The notes beneath the pieces are model-generated. The model was not told the DNA's origin. It did not search any database and was given only the letters and a program-made list of their open reading frames with translations. Shown piece by piece: positions 47,001 to 56,885 of a stretch of 64,000 nucleotides of DNA. This stretch comes from Plasmodium brasilianum. Its lineage: Eukaryota; Apicomplexa; Aconoidasida; Haemosporida; Plasmodiidae. The position numbers and the translations under genes were made by a program. Location: assembly GCF_023973825.1 (NCBI RefSeq), contig NC_090120.1, forward strand, positions 645,001-709,000, written 5' to 3'. Positions within the stretch are counted from its first letter, which is position 1. Every line of letters starts with the position of its first letter.

Positions 47001-47534
47001 ATGAAGTGTTTGTTTATTCAAATTGTTCTACTAATTCTGTCATTACACCTTTCCCATTGCAAAAAACAGAGTAGCAACACAAATAAAAGTGTACTAAATA
47101 TATATGACATGTTCAGGCAAAATATGAAAGAAAAAAAATATGGGAAAATGTATTTTTTAGCAAACAATTACGACAAAAAATATAAATCAAGAAAAAAGAA
47201 AGAAGAGTATAAAACTGTATTTTTTAAATATAATACAAATAATAGTAATAGTAATACCAATGATGGTAATAGTAAAAATAATAATATGTTAACGAATTGG
47301 GATAGTTCTTTTACCTTGTATGTTCGGGGATGTACTAACTTAAAACCAAAGACAAATAAATCCATTGCGAAAAGGTTTAAATTAACAAAAAATGGAAAGT
47401 TAATAAGAAAAAAAGCAGGCGCTAGTCATATGCTCAGAAAAAAAACATCATCCAACAGAGCTTCTTTAAGAAAAAGGACCACTATTGCGTCAGGAAGAAT
47501 AGCGAAGAAATATAAAAGTGTTATATTTAAGTAG
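47001..47534 (+). CDS. rpl35: Apicoplast ribosomal protein bL35
   Basis: This is a 177-residue protein starting at the ATG at 47001. Residues 1-20 are a signal peptide (MKCLFIQIVLLILSLHLSHC), followed by a Lys/Asn-rich transit-peptide-like region (21-110) with an Asn/Ser insertion. Together these are the bipartite apicoplast import signal. The mature domain (about 115-175) is bL35: KPKTNKSIAKRFKLTKNGKL, SHMLRKKTSSNRASLRKR, then a basic end. Bacterial L35 is ~65 residues and binds 23S rRNA in the large subunit. The nuclear gene serves the plastid ribosome. Peptide deformylase, another apicoplast translation-linked protein, lies convergently 860 bp downstream. Confidence 0.93.
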   Translation: MKCLFIQIVLLILSLHLSHCKKQSSNTNKSVLNIYDMFRQNMKEKKYGKMYFLANNYDKKYKSRKKKEEYKTVFFKYNTNNSNSNTNDGNSKNNNMLTNWDSSFTLYVRGCTNLKPKTNKSIAKRFKLTKNGKLIRKKAGASHMLRKKTSSNRASLRKRTTIASGRIAKKYKSVIFK

Positions 47535-48396
47535 TTATTGGTTTATTATATATGTGGTTATGAGTGAGCGTATTTTATTTATGTGTGTACATATTTATGT
47601 ACACATATTTGTGCACACTTTTTAGTTTTTTGTTTTATTTCTTCCCCCTTCAACCACTTGTAATGTTGCACTGTTAAACGTGCATTTTTTAATTTTTATA
47701 TCATTTTCATAATTTAAATCGTTCGTATAATTTATACTATTCATATCATTCATGCCATTATTTTATTTCATTTTTTTTTTTTTTTTTTTTGGTATATTTT
47801 TTTTAAATGAACAGTTAAGCTTTTTTCTCATTAAGAGATGACTGGTTAGGCTTTTTCCAATTTTATGTGTCCCATTTTAAGGGAGCGTTTTGTGCATACT
47901 TCCTTATGGCACGACGTTTATGCTATTCATACTGTTATTAACTACGCGCGTCTGCTACTGTTATATGCATATATATATATATATATGTATAGATATGTAT
48001 ATTTTAAATTATTTAAAAACTTCAAACAGTTAAGAAAGGACTCAAACTTTTAAGCCTACATTTTAACATGGTCAAAAAAAATACAAGCGCGGAAGAAAAA
48101 TCCTGTGCATATTTATTCACATGGTCATAAAATTATTTCACTTAAAATGGATTAAAGTAGTTAAGGCGACAAGTAAATCCAAATGGGGATGAGAACATAT
48201 TCCATCAGATCCCATGCAACATAAATTATATATCACACATGTTAACATATATATATATATGTATGTACATATATATGTATATATAATGCATGCGCAATGA
48301 TGTAATTATATCATCCTCGCGTGGGCGCATGTACATGTGTGTGTACGTACATTCCGGTCCCCTGCATTAAGGTGCACATGTTTGTTGGAAAAACTG
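47535..48396. other. Convergent intergenic region
   Basis: Spacer between the convergent bL35 and deformylase genes, with a poly(T) tract at 47769-47791 and (TA)n near 47971-47986 and 48250-48260. It is expected to hold both 3' UTRs. No gene is seen. Confidence 0.5.
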
Positions 48397-49588
48397 CTAA
48401 ATGGCTGGTTCTTCCGTGAAATTGGCCTTGTATGCTCGTATAAGTTCGTTCAATTTTGCTCTGATCTTTTGCTTTTCAGATTGAGTTAGTCTATCAATAA
48501 ATAAAACCCCATTGAGATGATCATACTCATGTTGGAATACTCTTGAATGTATTCCTTTCAAAATTTTTAAATGTTTATTTCCATTTAAATCATAATAGCT
48601 AACTGAAACAATACTTGGCCGTTCCACTTTTCCCTCTATATTTGGTAAGGATAAACATGCCTCAGTTGATTTTGTCTTTATTAAGCTTTGTTCAACTATG
48701 CTTGGATTTATAAATACTCTTTCATTTTCCTCCCTTCGTTTTTCATATAATGCATTCCATACTATTATTCGCTTGTTGATGTTTACTTGAGGAGCTGACA
48801 GTCCTATGCCTTTGCTATCGTACATAATGTTAAACATGCTTCTTACGAGGGTCTATAAGAGTGAGAAAAGGCATTTTATCTGTGCATATTGGTATATGGT
48901 TGTATTGGTGTATGGATATATGAGTGTATGGTCTTATGTATTTATAGGACACTACCATGCTGTGCCCCAAGCACGAAAAACGTTTTTAAAAGTTTTACAA
49001 ATTTATGATGCTTTTTTATTCTTTTTTTTTTTTTTTTCATTGTATTCGTTATACAGCATGATACTTTTGTTTGTACATGCACTTTTTATATTAACTGATA
49101 CATGTGAACGTATACAAAAACACCCGTACTTACGAAGGAATCATATATATATATTTATATGTATATATATTTATTTATATATGTATCTATGCATGTATGT
49201 ATCTATGTATGTATGTATCTATGTATGTATGTATATATGTATGTATGTATCTATGTACGTATATATGTATGTATCTATGTATGTATATATGAATGTATAT
49301 ATGTATATATGTATGTATATATGTAAAACAACTCACTTTCAAATTGTCATCAAAGTAAACTACTTCTTCACATTTTTGCCGAAGAATCCCATGAGGATAT
49401 ACTACAATTTTCATTTCTTTTTCATTTTGACACACTGAAAAGCGTACTAATACATTTCTTTTCCTCCCCCTTATGTTATTGTTCCTTAAATTCAAACTAA
49501 CCTTTTTGTTAATTAAATATGTTAAACATGATCTGAAATTATGAACTATTAATCCAATTATTAAAAAGTAATATCTTAACAAACCCAT
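48397..49588 (-). CDS. PDF: Peptide deformylase, apicoplast
   Basis: Exon 1 is 49588-49337 and exon 2 is 48852-48397, joined in phase 0 (AAA/GTGAGT donor, TTATAG/ACC acceptor) to give 235 residues. The N terminus (MGLLRYYFLIIGLIVHNF) is a signal peptide, followed by a basic transit-like stretch. The catalytic domain starts near VYPHGILRQKCEEV (63-76). Motif 1 is GIGLSAPQ (99-106), motif 2 is EACLS (148-152, with metal-binding Cys150) and motif 3 is HEYDH (192-196). The enzyme removes the formyl group from organelle-made proteins using a metal held by Cys and two His. Motif 2 normally reads EGCLS; here Gly is replaced by Ala. The 484-bp intron is largely a TATG/TATC tetranucleotide array. Confidence 0.95.
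49187..49325. repeat. ATGT tetranucleotide array in PDF intron
   Basis: An imperfect (TATG/TATC)n array of about 140 bp inside the single deformylase intron, adjoining the exon 1 donor. The Tyr/Met/Val and His/Ile frames across it are spurious. Confidence 0.85.
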
Positions 49589-51084
49589 TACTTATGTATT
49601 CTCTTTTTCAGTTCCTTCCCATGGTTCTTGGGGTATAAGTACAAATATATACGCATTTGTATATACATGTACATACATTCATTTATACCCATGTATAAGA
49701 GTATATAAAATGTACTACCAAAAGGAGGAGGGATTTTAAAAATATGACAAAAACATTTATGAGAATACTGTTCTTCTCATTTCTTAATAACTTAAAATTA
49801 CGCAAAACAAAATGATGTAAAAATAGTATAAGAGAAAAAGGAAAAAAAAAAAAAAAAAATTTGCCTTTTTTCTTTCCTATTATTTCCTCTCTACTTTTAA
49901 TTAATTTTTTAAAAATTGTAAGTTCTCTTTTTTCTATATTTGCTCTTCGCTTGAAGTGCAACGTAAACCTCTATGGCTCCACAATTTTACAGTAATTTAA
50001 CGGGCATTAAAAAAAAAAAAAAAAAAAAAAGAACAGAGAAAAAGCAGCGTCGCAGAAATATTCGCACATGTAAAAGTACAAAAAATACACATATCAACAA
50101 GAAAGAAAAAACAAAATTATTTCATCATATGAGGGCGGCATGTACATAAACTAGTGTATCCTCATCTAACCTTTTGTATAATATTGTTTCTTTTTCAAAA
50201 AATTAAAAGATCCTATAGGCAAAACCTTCAAGATCGCACATACATACGTACTCAAGTATCTGTGTGTGTGTGTGTGTGTGTGTGTGTAAGCATATGTATA
50301 TGCACGTGCTCAGGAATATATGCCTCTTCCAATTCTGAACAGAGTGCCAAAAGAATAATAGTTCTGATATGCTAAACATTTGAAAGAAAAAGGTTTTTTT
50401 ATACGGCTTTCTAATACTGTATCCGCAGCAAAACTTTAAAAATAATATTGACAATACCAACAAAAAAAAAAAAAAAATAGAAAAAAAAAAAGACAATAAT
50501 ATAAGAGCAATAAAAACGCGGTAAAAATACCATAAAAACGTTGAAACACTGAGGAACTGAAACATTGAAACATTGAAGTATTGAAGCATTGAAACAAAGA
50601 AAAGTACTAAAATCTAAATAGATGAAGAGAAATGATGGGACGCGACCATATCATCCCCCTACATAACTAAAGGGGAACGATTTAAAGAAGATAAAGTTGA
50701 TAACTATGTAAAAATGGACGTACATATAAATATATGTATAAACATGCACACATGCAAACACACGTGCATTAAAGTGTTCATGTATGGGTGCGCGCATAGG
50801 TAATAAATGAAACGGCAAATACATGAAATGCGGTCAAAGTGCAGGGAATTAAAGGAAACAAAAAAAAGTGCAAGTAGCGTCTTCAGAATTATGAAGAGGC
50901 CTTTTTGTTATCTCCATAGCAGATCGATGATATATAGTTTTGTAAAATTTTGTTTGGTTTCATAAACTTTTAAAATGTAGTATGTCGTAAGAACAGGCTT
51001 GTTCGATAGAACAAGGCTGTAAATAAAATGTTCAACAATTTCAATGATTTAACCATTTAACCATTTTCAGTTCAACTGGAATAC
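49589..51084. other. Intergenic region between minus-strand genes
   Basis: 1.5 kb upstream of deformylase and downstream of the nuclease-like gene. It includes poly(A) tracts (49840-49858, 50008-50030, 50460-50490), a (GT)n run (50261-50287), and degenerate TTGAAACA units (50535-50600). A strong 28-bp hairpin at 50993-51020 lies 65 bp past the nuclease stop. No gene is called. Confidence 0.5.
50993..51020. other. Hairpin near nuclease 3' end
   Basis: An inverted repeat: ACAG, one base, CTTGTTC, loop GATA, GAACAAG, one base, CTGT. It forms an 11-bp stem with a single G/G mismatch and a four-base loop. It lies just downstream of the minus-strand nuclease gene and may fall in its 3' UTR. Function unknown. 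Confidence 0.5.
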
Positions 51085-53307
51085 TTAGTTGCACTTCCCT
51101 TGTAACTCAATTTCCTCAATCTTGTTAGGCAAGTACATCTTACTTTTTTTATTAATTACTACATTAAGGTAGAAAATTATTAGCTGCATAAAAAAAAAAA
51201 AGGAAGAAAAAAGAAAAATGAAGGTAAAAATTAAAATAATAATAAAAGCAAAAATGAAAATAAAAATGAACGTAAATATAAAATTGGCAAGCACTGAACA
51301 GACAAAACATTTGGGCTTAAATAACTCCGCCCATGCGACAACGTGTATATAACTTTCTAGTTTTTTCCCAACCAGTATTAAAAATATTATTGCTATATTT
51401 ATGAATATTGCATTGTCCCTATATATGGATGCTGTTTTGTGCCTTTCCACTTCTTCATACGCAACTGAAAAAAAGGAGTTGTACAAAAAAATAAAATAAA
51501 CATAAACTTGTTTCACATAAGATATACATACACATATATACATATATATATATGTAAGTACGTCTATATCTACATGAACATTTTGCAAAACAAGAGTGTA
51601 CACTATACAACGACTACTACCGAATATGTTCAAAAAATTAAAACAGATATTATGTGTACACTATTTAACATTTTAAACGATACAACAGTAGATGAGCACA
51701 CAGAAGGGTCACATGTAATGCTGCTGTTCGCACTTTTGGGAAGAGAATTTTTCTTTTTTTTCCTTATTTCTTTATTTCTTTTTTTCCTTATATCTTTTTT
51801 TTTTTTTTTTTTTTTTGCCCCCTTCCTCCCTATGTAGTATGCATATCGCATTAGTCCCTTCTCAAGTAACGCGCGTAAGAATAATCGTGCGCACATTAAT
51901 AAGCGTTCCTGGATGCATATGTCCACATGTATACTAATGCATGTACGAATATATACTATCATTATGAACGCACAAATATATACATTCATTATGAATGCAC
52001 AAATGTACACGCCCATTATGCGCGCGCTTGCTTGGGCCCCTTTCGATACCTTTGTCAAAAGCGGACTTTTTCCTAAAACTTGAAAATTTCTTATTGGCAA
52101 ATATATGATTAAGGAGAATAGCTATTCTTGAACCTGCCCTTAAAATGTTGAGTCTTATTAACCTTTCTAAGTTAAATTCTAAGTCATAGGGTATATCTAA
52201 CTCTTTGGAGGTGTCGTAATGTAATTCATTTTTAATACTTATCATATAGTTTGTAACATAATTATTAAGATAAAATTCTGAACAAAACTCATTTACAATT
52301 TGTTCTGCCCATATATTTATAACATCTATTCCATTTTTTTCAAATAAAGCTTCGTCTTTTTTATGTTCATCAAAAATTCTATTTACATGTGTCCAACCAC
52401 TATACCATGATGTTTCATACTTCTGTACCATCTTATTTAATAATTCATTTTCTAAAAATTCAAATAAATTGCTTTTCACTCTTTTTGAGTAATTGTCTAA
52501 ATACGTTATGTCAATATTCTTCCCTCCATTGTCATATCGAAATGATATTCTTAACGGTTGGTGCATATCAGCAATTAAAGAAATTAAATATTTTAAGGAA
52601 TCTGAATCTGTAAATTTAATATTTTTGGGATATATAAAATGGACACCTTCACGTTCACTCTTACCATTCTTCGGGGGATCGTCAACAGGGGAGTTAGAAG
52701 CATTGGATGGGTTAGAAGCAGTGGATGGGTTAGAAGCATTGGATGGGTTAGAAGCATTGGATGGGTTAGAAGCAGTGGATGGGTTAGAAACATTGGATGG
52801 GTTAGAAGCATTGGATGGGTTAGAAGCATTGGATGGGTTAGAAGCATTGGATGGGTTAGAAGCATTGGATGGGTTAGAAGCATTGGATGGGTTAGAAGCA
52901 TTGGATGGGTTAGAAGCAGTGGATGGGTTAGAAGCAGTGGATGGGTTAGAAGCATCGGATGCCAACTTGTTGTAAAAGTACTTGATCGAATTAATTAGAC
53001 ATAACCCATTTTTATCTTCACATTGAAATAATGTCTTTTGACAATCACTATTTTGTAAATTATAATGCATAGACTCTGTTTCTTTTATTTTATTATGTAC
53101 TAGATGCCCCCACTTACCAACATCAACTAAATCTTTTCCATGTAGCAACTTTTTTAATTCATATAATTGATCATTTTTAAGCCCTGACATAGCAACCATT
53201 CCTATCGCTTCATGGCCTTCATTGTTGTAGCATTTTGCTAAAAACTTTTTCTCCTTCCATAGAACAGTAATACTAATTATAAAAAAGAGTATATTCGTTC
53301 CTACCAT
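51085..53307 (-). CDS. S1/P1 nuclease-like protein, likely inactive, membrane-anchored
   Basis: Exons 53307-52050, 51464-51373 and 51183-51085 join (phases 1 and 0) to 482 residues. A signal peptide (MVGTNILFFIISITVLW) precedes NNEGHEAIGMVAM, matching the first helix of S1/P1 nucleases. WGHLV, MHYN, ADMHQPLR (246-253), DNGGKNIDITY and WTHVNRIF follow in family order. Fourteen NPSNAS-type hexapeptides (121-204) are inserted before the ADMHQPLR motif. Relative to P1 nuclease, His6, His60 and Asp120 are kept. The positions of His116, His126, His149 and Asp153 read Ser243, Arg253, Phe282 and Glu286, and Asp45 reads His68, so three-zinc catalysis looks lost. Exon 2 and 3 encode one membrane span (NAIFINIAIIFLIL plus LIIFYLNVVI) and a short tail. 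The donor at 51372 (GTTGGG) was chosen because it yields a continuous span; GTTGTC at 51355 is also in frame. Confidence 0.8.
52685..52966 (-). repeat. 18-bp in-frame repeat (NPSNAS)
   Basis: About fifteen copies of GGATGGGTTAGAAGCATT (plus strand), encoding Asn-Pro-Ser-Asn-Ala-Ser with Thr and Val variants, inside the nuclease-like gene. Codons vary little between copies, which implies recent expansion. It is inserted between the first and second conserved blocks of the nuclease fold. Confidence 0.92.
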
Positions 53308-53364
53308 TGTTCTCTCTGCTCATTGTACATGCCGCTTGTGCTCAATCCACCCCCCAACATATAT

Positions 53365-53690
53365 GCATGTATACGTATGTATATGCCCGTATACGTATGT
53401 ATATGCACTTATACGTATGTATATGCACTTATACGTATGTATATGCACTTATACGTATGTATATGCCCGTATGTGTATGTATATGCACTTATACGTATGT
53501 ATATGCACTTATACGTATGTATATGCCCGTATGTGTATGTATATGCACTTATACGTATGTATATGCACTTATACGTATGTATATACCCGTATATGTATGT
53601 TTATGCCCGTATATGTATGTATATGCCCGTATACGTATGTACATGCACGTATATGTATGTATATGTTGGTATATGGTTGTATATTTACGT
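53365..53690. repeat. 20-bp minisatellite TATGCACTTATACGTATGTA
   Basis: About sixteen tandem copies of TATGCACTTATACGTATGTA with CCCGTATG variants arranged in a higher-order pattern (a CCCG copy every few units). It begins about 60 bp upstream of the nuclease-like start codon, so it occupies that gene's 5' UTR or core promoter. Confidence 0.9.
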
Positions 53691-55159
53691 ATGTTTGTAA
53701 ATTTCTATCCGAACTCGGCACACATTTACGTATGTAAACGCTTAAATGCGACTTGCTACATATATGCACTTGTTGTCCTTAGAACTCAATGGGGAGACCC
53801 CTGATGGGAATAAATAAACACTTGTAATTGTGTCAAGTGCAAATATTAGTACCCTAACTTTTTTTTTTTTTTTTTTTTCTAGCTATATTTTGCTATTTTA
53901 GTACATTATTCCTGAACCAAAATGGGGAACAACAAATTTTTGCTCCTTTAATTTAACGCATATTTTTTGCTTGTATTTGGCAATGTATTAGGTGCTTTAT
54001 TTGTTCGTTTGTTTATTTATTTACTTTTTTTTTTCTTCCTTTTTAAAGAGTTACCTTCCCCTGGACCTTCATGTATGTATTAAAACGAAATAATCTAATT
54101 ATCTTTTTTGTTTTACGTTTCTTTGTTTTAGCTATATTGTTTTATTTTTACCGCAGATGGTCGTCACTTGCGACTATTTTCTTCGGTACATATGCTATGA
54201 GCACGTTTTACTGGCAATGAGTCAACGGCTTGGCGCGTTCTTATGACTATTCCGTAGCTTAACTATTACGTTTTTATGTGCATATATTGCACGTATGTCT
54301 GTTAGTATGTACTTATGTGTGCACATATGTATGTACTTGTACACATTTTTCACTTTTGTGTGTACACATATATGTATACAGCTAACAGCTGCTTTCTTTT
54401 TTTTTAAAAAAAAAAAATATATATTTCAATATTTTACGTGAAGTCCCAAGTTCTTTTTCTGTTAAGGCGTAATCATGTTTCCTTTTTAGTTTTATTTCTC
54501 AATTTTTCGTTTGTAGTTAAATGTATATGTATGCACATTTAACAGAAAAAAGAAAAATTTAGTCACAAAGGAATTGTGTTGCTTATATATTGCAGTACGT
54601 AGGGAAATTCAAAAAAAAAAAAAAAAAAAAAAAAAACAGTAGAAAAATAAAGAAGTAGAAAAATAAAGAAGTACAAAAATAAAGAAGTACAAAAATAGAG
54701 ATGTAGAAAAATAGAGAAGCAGAAAAACAGACAAGTAGAAAAACAAAAAATTTTCAAACTGTTACATTTTTAAAAAATTGTTGAAAATAGCGCATCCATT
54801 TTTTTTTATTTTTAAATGGAATAAAGGTACACACTTTGTGCGAATGTACGCATGTATATATATACCCACAAACGCATACACATATATACCTGATAAAATT
54901 GTACGTGCCTGTGTGAAAATAAACACATGAATAAACATAGAACGAGGGTGTATTGTATATGTATATATATATATATATATATATAAGTATAAATGTACCT
55001 GTGTACATATGGATGTATGCATGTATGCGTAAAAAAACAATAATGCTGAAGGTACGTAGGAAAGTATTTATAAAACCACATAACGGCGAGTGCGTGCAAA
55101 TCAGTGAACGTGTCAACAAAGAGAATTTTCTGTAAAGGAATTTCCTCAGCTTTTTCTTA

Positions 55160-55315
55160 TACATACATATATATATATATACATATATACAAATATACAT
55201 ACATATATACAAATATACATACATATATACAAATATACATACATATATACAAATATACATACATATATACAAATATACATACATATATACAAATATACAT
55301 ACATATATACATATA
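55160..55315. repeat. 20-bp minisatellite ACATACATATATACAAATAT
   Basis: About seven almost identical copies of ACATACATATATACAAATAT, non-coding, in the spacer between the nuclease-like and PIN-like genes. Confidence 0.9.
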
Positions 55316-55615
55316 CGTATATATTATTTATTTCTTTTCTTTTTTTTTGATTACCTTGCACGTTTAAAAAATAATCATTCATTTGCTGCTCACGATATGG
55401 AGCATAGTGCTTTAAAGAAAAATCAGTGTCTCATTATTTAGTCAATTTTTAATGAAAAATTATACAAAAATATACAAATATAAAGATAGAAAAAAAAAAA
55501 GAAAAAAACGCCTATTCCTATTTTTTCCTTTTTAATGCACCTCATTTTGATGTGAACTATGAGGAACAAAGTTTTTTTCCGGGCACGTTATATTTGTTCT
55601 ATTTTATATTATCTA

Positions 55616-55663
<48 letters not shown>

Positions 55664-55994
55664 TTTTTACTTCTTCCCTTTGCCCAATTTTTGAATAATA
55701 TTAAAAAGCAAAAAAGAGGAGCATCATCTTTGTGTACAAATAAAATTCAAAGTAGTAATAAAATTAAATATTTTTATTTCGTGTAGATTGCTTTCTCCTT
55801 TTTATGGGATGATATATTTTTATATACATTCAAGAGTATATGTTGGAGAACATCATTTATTTTATTTTTTTTTTTTTTTTATATCAAATATTTGTACAGT
55901 TTGCTGAGCATAAATGTTTACATAAAAAATGATGCCAACACCAAAATGATGTTTTATTATTTTTTGGTGCATCTTTTTTTAACAAAATTACATA

Positions 55995-56137
55995 AACATA
56001 TACATACATACATACATGTATACGTACATGTATACATACATACATACATGTATACATACATACATACATACATACATACATACATACATACATACATACA
56101 TACATACATACATACATACATACATACATACATACAT
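55995..56137. repeat. (CATA)n microsatellite
   Basis: A long CATA tetranucleotide array, interrupted near its left end by GTATAC/CATGTA variants and nearly pure from about 56049 to 56135. It gives open frames in every phase on both strands, all spurious. Confidence 0.95.
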
Positions 56138-56436
56138 GTACCTATGTATATGTGCTTATATGCATGCGGTAAATTGAGCAAAATAAGGAAACGTTGGCTG
56201 TTGAATACATTTGCAATTTCTCAAGGGGGGAACAAACAACGGTATGTGCAAACATGCCCTTGTAAGAAGATTAACGCATAAGCAAGTGTATATATATTAC
56301 GAATGTAAACATATTATACACGTATGCACACACGTGGTATTATGGAGTTATGACACAATCACCCAAATGCCGCTCTGCAAACATCCCGTACATACACGCG
56401 TATAGGACATTGTTTACAAACAGAAAAGTTTGAAAT

Positions 56437-56640
56437 CTATATCTGCTTATTTTTAAAATATTTATACACAGTTAAGGAATAAAAAAACAAAGGAACTAGA
56501 TAAATGGGATATGAAAGACTCAGAATCTTTTGTATTTCTTTGAACTCTCCGAATTTCTCCTAAAAATTAAACAAATAAAATGTATTAATTGTACCATATG
56601 GTGCTCACACAACAGCACATACCCATGCGTCTATGTATGT

Positions 56641-56684
<44 letters not shown>

Positions 56685-56835
56685 GTTAAAATAGACAAGT
56701 ATGAGAAGAAGAGCGGCTGTTGCATATTGTTTTACGCCTTACGCTTAAAAAGTAGATGTTGTAGTTTGGGGGCGTCATTGCTTGAAGTAAAAAAAAAAGG
56801 AGTAAATTATTTTTAACCTGCAAAATAGGAGAAAG

Positions 56836-56885
<50 letters not shown>

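Larger units (their letters stand above)
53308..56436. other. Intergenic region rich in tandem repeats
   Basis: 3.1 kb between two minus-strand genes. It contains a 20-bp minisatellite (53365-53690), poly(T) at 53861-53879, an A-rich repeat of AAAAATAAAGAAGTA units (54640-54745), (TA)n (54964-54985), a second 20-bp array (55160-55315), (TA)n (55619-55656) and a CATA tetranucleotide array (55995-56137). No gene is seen; all long frames are repeats. Confidence 0.55.

Noticed and set aside
51184..51372. Continuous minus-strand frame between the second and third nuclease exons
   Set aside because: It contains a run of Phe/Ile low complexity and splits the membrane span; I read it as an intron whose length happens to be divisible by three.
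52493..52998. Three overlapping repeat frames across the nuclease gene
   Set aside because: They are shadow frames of the 18-bp NPSNAS array inside a real minus-strand coding region.
53307..53804. Three plus-strand frames of up to 165 codons upstream of the nuclease gene
   Set aside because: All are translations of the 20-bp minisatellite.
55895..56281. Frames across the CATA array
   Set aside because: A tetranucleotide repeat leaves every frame open on both strands.
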